A DNA stretch of 64,000 bases from Synechococcus sp. RS9916. Lineage in GTDB: Bacteria > Cyanobacteriota > Cyanobacteriia > PCC-6307 > Cyanobiaceae. The DNA lies in assembly GCF_000153825.1 (NCBI RefSeq), contig NZ_DS022299.1, positions 2,072,869 to 2,136,868 on the forward strand, given 5' to 3'. The position numbers were made by a program, and so were the translations under genes. The notes beneath the pieces were generated by a model. It was given only the letters and a program-made list of their open reading frames with translations, ran no database searches and was not told the DNA's origin. Positions 34,426 to 43,602 of the stretch are shown piece after piece. The stretch's first letter is position 1; each line of letters opens with the position of its first letter.

Positions 34426-34809
34426 ATGGCCGACAACCGACCGTTTGACGCGTTCAGGCTCTCCGTGATGCAGGACGTTCTGCCCGTGGGTCTGGCCATG
34501 GTGGAGCGGGTCCGCCAGGGCGGTGCGGCCAAGGTTGTGGAGGGTTTGACCAGCTCGTCCGACCCGTTGGCGGATTTGCGCGAGGAAGGTGCTCCAGCGG
34601 CAAAGGCCGTGCGTGAGCGTCTCGACCAGGTCAGTCCTGGCCTTGGCAACCCTGTGGTGCAGGTGGATGTGGAGGTGGATCCTGCGCCGGAATCTGTGTC
34701 GCAGCCCCTCTCCGAGCCACGGACTGTTGATGACGGTGATCCGTTGCCGGTGGTTCTCGCCAGGATTGAGAGCAAGCTGGATCAGCTCCAGCAGCATCTC
34801 GCCCCCTGA
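34426..34809 (+). CDS. Hypothetical acidic protein, 127 aa
   Basis: Begins MADNRPFDAFRLSVMQDVLP. It has a helical N-terminus (VGLAMVERVRQGGAAKVVEGL), a disordered acidic/proline middle, and a short C-terminal helix (VLARIESKLDQLQQHL). It sits between a membrane-anchored protein and PBP2 with tight spacing (10 and 17 bases). No family recognised, and a role linked to cell-wall growth is only a guess from place. Confidence 0.6.
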   Translation: MADNRPFDAFRLSVMQDVLPVGLAMVERVRQGGAAKVVEGLTSSSDPLADLREEGAPAAKAVRERLDQVSPGLGNPVVQVDVEVDPAPESVSQPLSEPRTVDDGDPLPVVLARIESKLDQLQQHLAP

Positions 34810-34826
34810 GCCCTTCCTTCCCTTCC

Positions 34827-36632
34827 ATGGCGCGATCCAGCTTCACCGGCCGTGAGGGCTATCGCCACAGCGGTCTCAAGCAGCAGCCACTGGTGCTGAT
34901 CGGTCTCGTGTTGGTGTTCTGCGGAGCGATGTTGGCCCGGCTCACCTGGCTTCAAGTGGTGGAAGGAGCGCACTACCGCGAGCTGGCGGACGAAAACCGG
35001 ATTCGTCTGGTGCCGCGCTCCCCGATCCGCGGGCGTCTGCTGGATCGTGAGGGGCGCGTTCTGGCGTCTAGCAAACTCACCTATTCGCTCTACATCGAGC
35101 CTCGGTTGGTGGACGACTCCAGCTGGCCAGCGCTGCGCGATCGTCTCGCTCAGGTGCTCAAGCTCGACCCGGCAGAGTTGGATCAGCGCCGTGGTCGGGG
35201 TGTTGACCGCGATGGCTATCGCACCACGCTGGCGACAGAGCTGAATCCAGAACAGGTGTTGCGTTTTCGGGAGCAGGCCCTGGGGCTGAAGGGTGCGCTG
35301 GTGGATGTGGACATCCTGCGCTTTTACCCCCATGGCACCCTTGCGGCCCATGCCCTGGGCTATTCCCAGCCGATCACGGAAGACGAATACAAACAGCTGG
35401 CTGGAGAGGGCTACAAGATTCGCGATCGCATCGGTCGCACCGGGGTCGAGGCCGCCTACGAATCCCATCTGCGCGGTAAGTGGGGCGGTCAGATGCTGGA
35501 GGTGAATGCCATGGGCGAGGTGCAGCGCAACCTCGGTGATCGCCCGTCGGTGGCGGGCAAAGATCTGACGCTCACCCTTGATCTCGATCTGCAGAAGGTG
35601 GCGGAGCAGGCCCTGGCCGACAAAAAGGGTGGGGCGATTGTGGCGATGGACCCGCGCACCGGCGCGATCTTGGCGTTGGCCAGTAAGCCCAATTTCGATC
35701 CCAACTTCTTCTCGAAATTGGTGACCACGCAGAAGGAATACGACCAGCTCTTCTCCAATCCGCGCAAACCGCTGTTCAGTCGTGCCTTGAATGCCTACGA
35801 CCCTGGCAGCACCTGGAAAGCGGTGACGGCGATGGCCGGCATGGAGTCAGGCAAGTTCCCCCCCGACGTGAAGCTGGCGACAACCGCTTGCATTACCTAC
35901 GGCGGCCACTGCTTCCCGGATCACAACGGTGCTGGGTTCGGAACGATCGGCTATGCCGATGCCCTGCGTTTTTCCAGCAACACATTTTTCTATCAAGTGG
36001 GGGTGGGTTCGGGGTCACGCGCTCTCAAAAAAGCGGCCTCGGCTCTTGGTTTTGGCAGGAAAAGCGGCATCGAAATCGGTTGGGAAGAAAGCGTCGGGTT
36101 GGTGGGTGATGAAGACTGGGCTGCTGCCGGTCGTGGGTGGAGCAAACCAGGGTCCACTCCTTGGATTCCAGAAGACATGGCCAGTGCCTCCATTGGTCAG
36201 TCCGTGGTGCAGATCACCCCGTTGCAGCTGGCCAGGGCCTACTCCGTGTTCGCCAATGGCGGCTGGTTGGTGACCCCTCACTTGGCCGATCAGGGCCTCG
36301 ACTGGACAGCTCCAGAGCGCCGCAGTCGGGTGGCGATCAAACCGGCCACGTTGGCCAAGATTCGCGAGGGCCTGCGCAAGGTGGTTTCAGATGGCACCGG
36401 TTATGGGCTGAATGGGCCGGGGATTCCGCCTGCTGGGGGCAAGACCGGCACCGCGGAAGACAGCACGGGAGGGCCAGATCATGCTTGGTTCGCCACCTAT
36501 GCCCCCTATCCGGAGGGTCAGATCGTGATCGTTGCCTTTGCGGAAAACACCCCGGGCGGAGGCTCCGTGCACGCCCTGCCGATGGCCAAGAAAGTGATGG
36601 AGGTGTGGAACCGGAAGCGCCTGAAAGGCTGA
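34827..36632 (+). CDS. mrdA: Penicillin-binding protein 2 (transpeptidase)
   Basis: PBP2 cross-links peptidoglycan during elongation. The 601-aa protein has one N-terminal membrane anchor (LVLIGLVLVFCGAMLARLTW) and the dimerisation domain with RGRLLDREGRVLA. The transpeptidase motifs are SxxK in PGSTWKAVT (near 328), SxN in SSNTFFYQVG (near 382) and KTGT in GGKTGTAED (near 541). All active-site motifs are intact. It is convergent with sqdX, with three bases between the genes. Confidence 0.95.
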   Translation: MARSSFTGREGYRHSGLKQQPLVLIGLVLVFCGAMLARLTWLQVVEGAHYRELADENRIRLVPRSPIRGRLLDREGRVLASSKLTYSLYIEPRLVDDSSWPALRDRLAQVLKLDPAELDQRRGRGVDRDGYRTTLATELNPEQVLRFREQALGLKGALVDVDILRFYPHGTLAAHALGYSQPITEDEYKQLAGEGYKIRDRIGRTGVEAAYESHLRGKWGGQMLEVNAMGEVQRNLGDRPSVAGKDLTLTLDLDLQKVAEQALADKKGGAIVAMDPRTGAILALASKPNFDPNFFSKLVTTQKEYDQLFSNPRKPLFSRALNAYDPGSTWKAVTAMAGMESGKFPPDVKLATTACITYGGHCFPDHNGAGFGTIGYADALRFSSNTFFYQVGVGSGSRALKKAASALGFGRKSGIEIGWEESVGLVGDEDWAAAGRGWSKPGSTPWIPEDMASASIGQSVVQITPLQLARAYSVFANGGWLVTPHLADQGLDWTAPERRSRVAIKPATLAKIREGLRKVVSDGTGYGLNGPGIPPAGGKTGTAEDSTGGPDHAWFATYAPYPEGQIVIVAFAENTPGGGSVHALPMAKKVMEVWNRKRLKG

Positions 36633-36635
36633 CCT

Positions 36636-37781
36636 TCAGGCGACGCTGCTCAGCTCCTTCTGCAACACCTGGCGGTAGTAGCCCCGGAGTTGTTCGGTGG
36701 CACCGGCCCATCCCCAGCGTTCTGCTTCTGAGCGTGCGGCAGTGCGCAAGCCCTGGCGCTCGATGTCGTTGCCCAGCAGCTTGCGGGCGGCATTGATCAG
36801 GCTGGCTGCGCCTTCATCGGCACCGTCGGGCTCATACAGGCAGCCGTTGATGCCGTCGCTAATGATGTCGGGGATGCCGCCACGATTGGCGCCGACCACC
36901 GGGCAGCCGGCGGCCATCGCTTCCAGCAACACCAGGCCGAGGGTTTCGGTGCTGGAAGGGAACAGGAAGGCGTCACCACTGGCATAGGCGCTGGCCAGTT
37001 CCTCGCCGGCCAGATAGCCCACGAAGGTGGTGGCAGTGCCCTCGAAGTGCTTTTCCAGTTGCTGGCGGTGCGGGCCATCACCGACAAGGGCCAGGCGGGT
37101 GTCTGGCAGGGCCTCCAGCACTGGTTTAATCCGTTCGATCTGCTTCTCTGCTGACAGGCGGCCCACATAGAGCAGCAGCGATCCCCGATCGTCGTGGCGG
37201 CCCAGCAGCCGTTGGCGCATGGTCTCGCTGCGCAGCTCCGGTCGGAACAGGTCGGTGTCAACGCCCCGCTGCCACAGATCGGTGTGCTGGATGCCCTTCT
37301 CGCTGAGCTCCTTCACCATTGCGGTGGAGGTGCAGAGGTTGAGAAGGGCCTGATTGTGGGCGGCTTTGAGCATCTCCCAAAGCAGGGGCTCGAGCATGCC
37401 CATGCCGTAGTGCTCGAGGTATTTGGGGAGATGGGTGTGGTAGCTGGCCACCAGGGGAATGCCCTTGGTTTTGGCCAGCCAGATGCCTCCAAGGCCCAAC
37501 ACAGCGGGATTGACCACATGAATGAGGTCGGGCTGGAAGGCGTCAATGGCGTCCGATACAGCCGGCCGAGGCAGGGCCAGCTTCAGTTCCGGATAAAGGG
37601 GCAGCGGCATGGCGGGGACGCCGACCAGCTTGGCTCCCATGTAGTTGTCGGGGCAGCCTTCCGGGCAGAAGACCATCACCTCATCACCCGCGTCCACCAG
37701 GTGCTTCACCGTTTTGGTGAGCCTGGTGACGATGCCGTCGACCTTGGGAAGGAAGGTTTCGGTGAAAAAAGCGACTTTCAC
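36636..37781 (-). CDS. sqdX: Sulfoquinovosyltransferase (sulfolipid synthase)
   Basis: SqdX transfers sulfoquinovose from UDP-SQ to diacylglycerol to make SQDG, a thylakoid lipid. The 381-aa GT4 protein opens MKVAFFTETFLPKVDGIVTR. It has SYHTHLPKYLEHYG, WQRGVDTDLF, LLYVGRLSAEKQIE and the donor-site SSTETLGLVLLEAMAAG. It lies 25 bases downstream of sqdB on the same strand, forming a pathway operon. Confidence 0.95.
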   Translation of the reverse strand: MKVAFFTETFLPKVDGIVTRLTKTVKHLVDAGDEVMVFCPEGCPDNYMGAKLVGVPAMPLPLYPELKLALPRPAVSDAIDAFQPDLIHVVNPAVLGLGGIWLAKTKGIPLVASYHTHLPKYLEHYGMGMLEPLLWEMLKAAHNQALLNLCTSTAMVKELSEKGIQHTDLWQRGVDTDLFRPELRSETMRQRLLGRHDDRGSLLLYVGRLSAEKQIERIKPVLEALPDTRLALVGDGPHRQQLEKHFEGTATTFVGYLAGEELASAYASGDAFLFPSSTETLGLVLLEAMAAGCPVVGANRGGIPDIISDGINGCLYEPDGADEGAASLINAARKLLGNDIERQGLRTAARSEAERWGWAGATEQLRGYYRQVLQKELSSVA

Positions 37782-37806
37782 GAGGTCGGCGGCTGGAAAA
37801 GGCGGA

Positions 37807-39003
37807 TCAGGACGCGGTGCTGATGGCCTGGGCTTGTGTCTTGGTCCAGGCGGAGGTGCAGAGGATGCGGTTGCGGTCGCAGCGGTCGGCGTAGCGGGTG
37901 GCGATTTCCACCACTTCCTTCAACAGACCATCATCAAGGGTGGTCGGGTTGAGACCGAGCTCGAGGAAGCAACGGTTGTCCACGATCAGGTCGTTCTCGA
38001 CCGCTTCATTGCGGGGGTTGGGCAGGTTGTTGACCTGAGCACCGGTGAGGGCGGCCACCTTCTTAGCCAGTTCACCCACCTGATGGCTTTCGGTCATCTG
38101 GTTGAAGATCTTCACCCGCTCACCCTGCACAGGGGGATTCTCCAGGGCCAGTTGCACGCACTTCACCGAATCACGGATGTGGATGAAGGCACGGGTCTGG
38201 CCGCCGGTGCCGTGCACGGTGAGGGGGTAGCCGATCGCCGCCTGCATCAGGAAGCGGTTGAGCACGGTGCCGTAATCACCGTCGTAGTCGAAGCGGTTGG
38301 TCAGGCGGGGGTCACGATCGGTGGCGTCGGTGTTGGTGCCCCACACGATCCCCTGGTGGAGGTCGGTGATGCGCACCTGATCGTTTTTGTTGTAGTAGAG
38401 GAAGAGCAGCTGATCGAGCGTCTTGGTCATGTGATAGACGCTGCCAGGGCTGGCGGGGTGGAGGATCTCCTCCTCGAAGCGGCTGCCGTCGGGCTGAGGC
38501 ACCTCCACCTTGAGGTAACCCTCGGGAATGGTGGCGCCGCGGTGGGAGCCATAGCCGTAGACGCCCATGGTGCCCAGGTGCACCACGTGGATGTCCTGAC
38601 CGCTCTCCACGATGGCGGCCAGCAGGTTGTGGGTGCCGTTGACGTTGTTGTCGACGGTGTAGCGCTTGGTGGCGCTGCTCTTCATCGAGTAGGGCGCTGC
38701 GCGCTGCTCGGCGAAGTGCACCACGGAGTCAGGCTTCTCGTCGATCAGCAGATCGAGCAGGCGCTGATATTCGTGCGCGATGTCCATGTGCACGAAGCGC
38801 ATGGGCTTGCCACCGATCTCCTCCCATGCCTTCAGACGCTCACCGATGCTCGTGATCGGTGTGAGCGACTCGACTTCCAGGTCGATATCGATTTTGCGGC
38901 GGCTGAGGTTGTCGACGATCAACACGTCGTGACCCTGATCAGCCAGATTCACTGCGCAGGGCCAGCCACAAAAGCCGTCACCGCCAAGAACGAGAACCTT
39001 CAC
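37807..39003 (-). CDS. sqdB: UDP-sulfoquinovose synthase
   Basis: SqdB makes UDP-sulfoquinovose from UDP-glucose and sulfite. The 398-aa extended SDR starts VLVLGGDGFCGWPCAVNLAD, then NLSRRKIDIDLEVESLTPI. Active-site Thr region is LGTMGVYGYGS, and the Tyr/Lys motif is SVYHMTKTLDQ. RFDYDGDYGTVLNRFL and GGQTRAFIHIRDSV are family hallmarks. First gene of the sqdB-sqdX pair. Sulfolipids reduce phosphate need in oligotrophic waters. Confidence 0.97.
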   Translation of the reverse strand: MKVLVLGGDGFCGWPCAVNLADQGHDVLIVDNLSRRKIDIDLEVESLTPITSIGERLKAWEEIGGKPMRFVHMDIAHEYQRLLDLLIDEKPDSVVHFAEQRAAPYSMKSSATKRYTVDNNVNGTHNLLAAIVESGQDIHVVHLGTMGVYGYGSHRGATIPEGYLKVEVPQPDGSRFEEEILHPASPGSVYHMTKTLDQLLFLYYNKNDQVRITDLHQGIVWGTNTDATDRDPRLTNRFDYDGDYGTVLNRFLMQAAIGYPLTVHGTGGQTRAFIHIRDSVKCVQLALENPPVQGERVKIFNQMTESHQVGELAKKVAALTGAQVNNLPNPRNEAVENDLIVDNRCFLELGLNPTTLDDGLLKEVVEIATRYADRCDRNRILCTSAWTKTQAQAISTAS

Positions 39004-39061
39004 CTCAAACTCCTGCCGAAGCGCGCTGACCGCTTATCTGAGGCAAGCTACTACAGGGTTT

Positions 39062-39229
39062 TCAGCTGATCGCCACAGTCACGGCCATCAGGGCCACCAC
39101 CAGTGCGCCACCAACGATGATCATCAGCCGAGAGCTCTTGCTGCGGCTGGATTGATCCTCGATCACCTCCATGCGGGGTTCCTTGGCAAAGGCGTTCAGC
39201 CGTCCGCCGTCCTCTTCCGTGACCTGCAT
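39062..39229 (-). CDS. Small single-pass membrane protein with GGRLNAFAKEP motif
   Basis: A 55-aa product from ATG at 39229: MQVTEEDGGRLNAFAKEPRM, a short basic/Ser stretch, then one membrane helix (LMIIVGGALVVALMAVTVAIS). The N-terminal GGRLNxFAxEP sequence is shared by cyanobacterial thylakoid proteins such as high-light-inducible proteins and the Psb35-like group. The chlorophyll-binding helix of Hlips is absent, so a Psb35-like assembly factor is the best guess. It is a lone gene between sqdB and thiG. Confidence 0.6.
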   Translation of the reverse strand: MQVTEEDGGRLNAFAKEPRMEVIEDQSSRSKSSRLMIIVGGALVVALMAVTVAIS

Positions 39230-39326
39230 ATTTGCGTGATATCTGGGGGGGACCTTATGAGTATTTGTGCGTTCTGGTGCATTACGGCAATGCACCTTCA
39301 TGGGCTCATGACCTGATTGGGGCCGC

Positions 39327-40157
39327 TCAGCTGCTGACGCGTCCGCTCACGGGCGAGCTGGGGGAGGCGTTCTGACGCAGCGGCAAACGTCCTGCGCGAT
39401 GGGCTTGTCGGCCTGCCTGCACGGCCATGGCCATGGCTTCGGCCATCGCCGGCGGGTCACCCGCCAGGGCGATGGCGCTGTTCACCAGCACGGCATCGGC
39501 TCCCATTTCCAGAGCTTGGGCGGCTTCGCTTGGAACGCCGATGCCCGCATCCACCACCACGGGGACACCGGCATTTTCGATGATCAGCGCGATGTTGGCG
39601 TCGTTGCGTAGACCTTGACCGGAGCCGATCGGTGACCCAAGCGGCATCACAGTGGCGCAGCCCACGTCTTCCAGCCTTTTGGCCAGCAGTGGGTCAGCAT
39701 TGATATAGGGAAGAACGGTGAAGCCCTCTTTCACCAGTTGTTCAGCGGCGTCCAGGGTGCCGATGGGATCGGGCAGCAAATGCCGGCTGTCGGGAATCAC
39801 CTCCAGCTTCACGAAGGAGTTGTCTTCTTGCCCGGCCAACTTGGCCAGTTCCCGCCCTAGCCGGGCCACGCGGATGGCTTCTTCGGCTGTGGCGCAGCCG
39901 GCTGTGTTGGGCAGCATCCAAATCCGCGACCAGTCGATCGCCTCCATCAGGCCCTCATGGCCTGCGGCCACGGTTTGCACGCGGCGGACGGCCACGGTCA
40001 CCATGTCGCACCCAGAGCGTTCAAGGCTCTGCTGCATCGCGGTCATGTTGGGATATTTGCCGGTGCCGGTGAACAGACGGCTCTGGAAGGGGCGACCGCC
40101 AATCAGCAGGGGATCCTGATCACTCATGCCGCTGTGGAGAGTCGAAACCGTGGACAT
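39327..40157 (-). CDS. thiG: Thiazole synthase
   Basis: ThiG builds the thiazole phosphate moiety of thiamine. The 276-aa TIM barrel shows [20 protein letters not shown] at the N-terminus, the Schiff-base lysine in [30 protein letters not shown], and [30 protein letters not shown] follows directly. The start may be 40157 or the ATG at 40127. thiL lies elsewhere in the window, and no thiamine riboswitch is visible upstream. Confidence 0.95.
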   Translation of the reverse strand: MSTVSTLHSGMSDQDPLLIGGRPFQSRLFTGTGKYPNMTAMQQSLERSGCDMVTVAVRRVQTVAAGHEGLMEAIDWSRIWMLPNTAGCATAEEAIRVARLGRELAKLAGQEDNSFVKLEVIPDSRHLLPDPIGTLDAAEQLVKEGFTVLPYINADPLLAKRLEDVGCATVMPLGSPIGSGQGLRNDANIALIIENAGVPVVVDAGIGVPSEAAQALEMGADAVLVNSAIALAGDPPAMAEAMAMAVQAGRQAHRAGRLPLRQNASPSSPVSGRVSS

Positions 40158-40250
40158 GCTGATGGCGCTCGAGATGGTGTGCGAACCGGTTTGGGTCTGA
40201 ACAGGCCTGGGGGAATGGCCCTACTTTGTGCCCATCATCCTGTTTGACCA

Positions 40251-40769
40251 ATGCCTGTTCCACCCGTTGTGGATCTGCCGGTTGAAACCGCCATACCTCT
40301 GGAAACGCAGTATTCCTTCGATTCATCGCGTCTGGCGATGCCATTGATGCTGGAAGGGAGCGTTGAAAGCTTCGATCCAGTGGCGCGAGCCACAGATTTG
40401 GCGGCCACGATGCCGCGCCAATGGTGCGGCACCTACAAAGCCTTTCCCAGCGGCATGGATCAGGCGGTTCAGCTCCAGTTGTCGGATGTGCGCGCCTACG
40501 GGCAGATGGTGGCCGTGCGCGGTGCGATGACGATCGGCAGCGCCCACACCCCGGTGCAGGGCAATCTCAATGCCAAGTCAGACCAGCTCGACCTGATTCC
40601 CCTCGCGGACAACCTGGGTGATGGCGTGGAATCGGGTGGTGAATTCCTGGGTCTTCAGGGGTTGGATCTCTCGGGTTGGCAGGCTCCACGGCTGACGAAC
40701 CAGGGAGGGCGACTCAGCCTCTCCCCGAGCTGTGGGTCAGAAGCCCTTCCGATTCGCGGACTCTGGTGA
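40251..40769 (+). CDS. Conserved cyanobacterial hypothetical protein, 172 aa
   Basis: A soluble-looking, beta-rich protein with no signal peptide evident. Notable parts are RQWCGTYKAFPSGMDQAVQL, VAVRGAMTIGSAHTPVQGNL and the Gly/Leu-rich LGLQGLDLSGWQAP. I cannot assign a function. The 3' end overlaps ycf37 by 33 bases tail-to-tail. It is divergent from thiG. Confidence 0.65.
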   Translation: MPVPPVVDLPVETAIPLETQYSFDSSRLAMPLMLEGSVESFDPVARATDLAATMPRQWCGTYKAFPSGMDQAVQLQLSDVRAYGQMVAVRGAMTIGSAHTPVQGNLNAKSDQLDLIPLADNLGDGVESGGEFLGLQGLDLSGWQAPRLTNQGGRLSLSPSCGSEALPIRGLW

Positions 40770-41306
40770 AGTTGCGTTGACGCCGGAGCGGATTCGGCGT
40801 TCGATCCGCTTCAGGCGTTTGGTGGCGGTTTTGTTGGAGGGTTCCACGGCCAACACCTGGCGGTAGAGCTCTGCAGCTTCCTCGGGTTGAAGCAATCGCT
40901 CTCGGGCAAACGCCAGGTTGTTTAGTGCCACCGGGTAATCGGCTTTGGCATTGATGGCGGCTTTGTAGTGCTTGACGGCCCCATCGAAATCTTTTTGGGC
41001 TGCGAGAGCAAACCCAAGAGCATTTTCAACCAAAGCCTTGGCTTCGTCGGGTTCACCAGAAAGCCGCTTGAGTGCCTGGCGCAGGTTGGCCGTGGCCTGG
41101 GGATATAGCCGCTTGCGCAGCTGCACTGAGGCCAGCTCGTACAGCTGACCTGCATCTTTGGAGGCCGCGGCTCCGTCTTGCTCAAGCTGGATCAGATTGA
41201 GCTCGTCTTTGCGAACACGCAAAAGCTGGCGTCCGACCACAACGGCCACGATCGCCAGCAATCCGATCAGACCTAAGAGGTAGGTCTGGGGGAGGAGACT
41301 ATCCAT
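40737..41306 (-). CDS. ycf37: TPR protein Ycf37-like (photosystem I assembly)
   Basis: A 189-aa protein with an N-terminal membrane segment (LLGLIGLLAIVAVVVGRQLL) and about three TPR units: QLYELASVQLRKRLYPQATA, ALVENALGFALAAQKDFDGA and PVALNNLAFARERLLQPEEA. The architecture matches Ycf37, which aids PSI stability. Upstream are rplT and rpmI on the same strand, 29 bases from rplT. Confidence 0.8.
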   Translation of the reverse strand: MDSLLPQTYLLGLIGLLAIVAVVVGRQLLRVRKDELNLIQLEQDGAAASKDAGQLYELASVQLRKRLYPQATANLRQALKRLSGEPDEAKALVENALGFALAAQKDFDGAVKHYKAAINAKADYPVALNNLAFARERLLQPEEAAELYRQVLAVEPSNKTATKRLKRIERRIRSGVNATSPESANRKGF

Positions 41307-41335
41307 GACAAGAAGCTCCTCGTTTCAGTGTTTGA

Positions 41336-41683
41336 TCAACCTTTGGCTGCTGTCACCACATTGGTGAAGCTGCCGGGATCAACCACGGCCAGCTGGGCCA
41401 GCATTTTGCGGTTGATGCGCACGTCAGCCTTTTTGAGGCCACCGATCAGACGGCTGTAGCTCATGCCGTTCATGCGGGCTGCAGCGTTGATGCGTGCAAT
41501 CCACAGACGACGGAAGTCGCGCTTACGACGACGACGGTCGCGGTAGGCATTGCACAGGGCCTTCATCACCCGCTGGTTAGCGGTGCGGAACAGGGTGCCG
41601 TTGCTGCCACGGAAGCCGCGGGCAAGGCGCAGGATTTTGTTGCGGCGCTTGCGGGCAACGTTGCCTCTCTTAACGCGAGCCAT
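41336..41683 (-). CDS. rplT: 50S ribosomal protein L20
   Basis: 115 aa: [20 protein letters not shown], then [21 protein letters not shown], and the conserved [21 protein letters not shown]20 is an early assembly protein that binds 23S rRNA, and in some bacteria represses its own operon. Preceded by rpmI. infC is not adjacent here. Confidence 0.98.
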   Translation of the reverse strand: MARVKRGNVARKRRNKILRLARGFRGSNGTLFRTANQRVMKALCNAYRDRRRRKRDFRRLWIARINAAARMNGMSYSRLIGGLKKADVRINRKMLAQLAVVDPGSFTNVVTAAKG

Positions 41684-41741
41684 CGATTAGGGGTGAAATA
41701 AAGGGGAAAGAGTTAGTTCGCAGCGAACGAGCTCAGCTCGA

Positions 41742-41939
41742 TCAGGCGTAGGGCATCATCAGGGCCACACGCTCTTCATCGGTGCGGTCCACAACGGCCT
41801 TGGTGCCCAGGTGGCGCTTCAGCTTGGGGCTCTTGTGATCGAGCAGGTGGTTGCGGAAGGCGCGACGACGCATGAACTTGCCAGTGCCGGTTGCCTTGAA
41901 CCGCTTCGCGGCTGCTTTGCGGGTCTTGAGCTTGGGCAT
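41742..41939 (-). CDS. rpmI: 50S ribosomal protein L35
   Basis: 65 aa: [41 protein letters not shown]. The ATG is at 41937-41939. Longer upstream starts lie in the divergent gene region and are not conserved. Forms the usual rpmI-rplT pair with a 58-base gap. Confidence 0.97.
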   Translation of the reverse strand: MPKLKTRKAAAKRFKATGTGKFMRRRAFRNHLLDHKSPKLKRHLGTKAVVDRTDEERVALMMPYA

Positions 41940-41997
41940 GTCTCTGGCGGCTCGTGGCACAAACGACAACAATACGCCCTCGACCTCCCCATCGCCC

Positions 41998-43578
41998 ATG
42001 AACCGGATGCAGAGCGGACAACCCCTGGGGAGCATCGCCCGCTCGTTGGTGTTGCTGGGTTTGATCACGGCTGGCTGCCAGGCCCAGGAGGCCGCTGCAC
42101 CTGTGGCGTCGGTCTCTTCTGCACTCCCCACCCACCGCGCTGTGCCGTCTCCACCAGCGGTGACCACTGATCAGCTGTGGGTGGCCTTGGATGACCACCT
42201 CGGCCAGGGCACGCGACGGGATCAGCCTGCGGCCCCGCTGCGTCTCAGCAGTGCCGGTGCAGCTTTTTTGGTGCTGCGGTCTGTGGATGCCGCTCCTGGA
42301 TCTGCGCCTCTCGCGGAGGGTGCTGCCCTACAGATCAGCTGGCGGCTGGTGCCTCTGGCGAAGTCTGTGAAGGTGTCCCGTTTGGTCGCCGGGCCTTACG
42401 CCAGTTTTGAATCGGCGGACCGGGTGGCGGAGCGCTGGCGTGCCAAGGGGGTAACGGCGCGTGTGGCCCATCCAGGGGAGTGGGAAGTGTGGGTGCCCTC
42501 GGAGGCTCCGGCCCTGGAAGGGGTGACCACCAGGCCTTGGCGTCAGACGATCACCACCGAGGTGCGTCCCCATCTCGAGGGGCCCCAGGGCGGCCAGACC
42601 TTGACGGGCGCGCTGGAGCTTGAGGCGCCCGATGGTCTGCGTTGGAACGGCGGCGTGATGCAGGGGCCGTTCCGTTTGCAGCCCGATGCCTACGGCAGTT
42701 GGACGTTGTTGGAGCAAGTGCCGCTGGAGCGTTATCTCGAGGGAGTGGTGCCCCATGAAATCGGCGCGGGTTCGCCCCCTGCGGCCCTGCAGGCTCAAGC
42801 GGTGCTGGCTCGCACCTGGGCGTTGGCCAACAGTCACCGTTTTGATTTGGATGGCTATCACCTCTGCAGCGACACCCAGTGCCAGGTGTACAGCGATCCC
42901 CGCCTAGCGGGATCGGCAGTGCGTCAGGCCATTGGTGCCACGTCCGGTCAGGTGTTGCAGTGGCAGGGCAAGCCCATTAGTGCCGTCTATCACGCGTCCA
43001 ATGGCGGTGTGATGGCATCGGCTCCCGAAGCCTGGGCGATGGCACCAGCCGCCTATCTCAAGGCCCAGCCCGATGGCGACCAGACCTGGCGGGAGCAAAG
43101 GGCGCTGCCCCTGGATGCCGCTGCTGTGACGCGTTTGCTCCAGGGAGGCGCTGGGGCCTATGGCGCGGGTCATCCGCTGTTCCGCTGGCAGCGGACCTAC
43201 TCAGCAGCACAGCTCCAGACCGCTTTGGCTGACCCGGGTCTGGGGGCGATTCGAGATCTGAAGGTGATGGAGCGGGGCCCGAGCGGCCGGGCGTTGCGTC
43301 TGCGCATCAGCGGGGATGGGCCCGACTCTCCTGTCACCCTGCGGCTGGATGCCATCCGTCGCCGCTTGCGGCGGCTGCCCAGCACGCTGTTTGTGATCCA
43401 TCCGGCCGGTCCTGGCCTTTGGCAGTTCCAGGGCGGAGGGTTTGGCCATGGCGCTGGTCTGTCGCAGGCCGGCGCCATCGATTTGGCCCGTCGCGGTTGG
43501 CCCTTGAAGCGGATCCTCAGCCATTACTACCCCGGTGCCACGCTTGCTCCGGTGTCTCCTGCTGGCAAGGCCCCTTAG
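41998..43578 (+). CDS. SpoIID/LytB-domain lipoprotein
   Basis: A 526-aa exported protein. [11 protein letters not shown] is a lipoprotein-type signal, followed by an SPOR-like segment ([20 protein letters not shown]). The SpoIID domain has [61 protein letters not shown] and the C-terminal [18 protein letters not shown]. In spore formers SpoIID is a peptidoglycan lytic transglycosylase. Cyanobacterial versions probably act on septal or peripheral peptidoglycan. Confidence 0.88.
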   Translation: MNRMQSGQPLGSIARSLVLLGLITAGCQAQEAAAPVASVSSALPTHRAVPSPPAVTTDQLWVALDDHLGQGTRRDQPAAPLRLSSAGAAFLVLRSVDAAPGSAPLAEGAALQISWRLVPLAKSVKVSRLVAGPYASFESADRVAERWRAKGVTARVAHPGEWEVWVPSEAPALEGVTTRPWRQTITTEVRPHLEGPQGGQTLTGALELEAPDGLRWNGGVMQGPFRLQPDAYGSWTLLEQVPLERYLEGVVPHEIGAGSPPAALQAQAVLARTWALANSHRFDLDGYHLCSDTQCQVYSDPRLAGSAVRQAIGATSGQVLQWQGKPISAVYHASNGGVMASAPEAWAMAPAAYLKAQPDGDQTWREQRALPLDAAAVTRLLQGGAGAYGAGHPLFRWQRTYSAAQLQTALADPGLGAIRDLKVMERGPSGRALRLRISGDGPDSPVTLRLDAIRRRLRRLPSTLFVIHPAGPGLWQFQGGGFGHGAGLSQAGAIDLARRGWPLKRILSHYYPGATLAPVSPAGKAP

Positions 43579-43602
43579 AGTCGCCACATTCCAGGATGGT
43601 CG

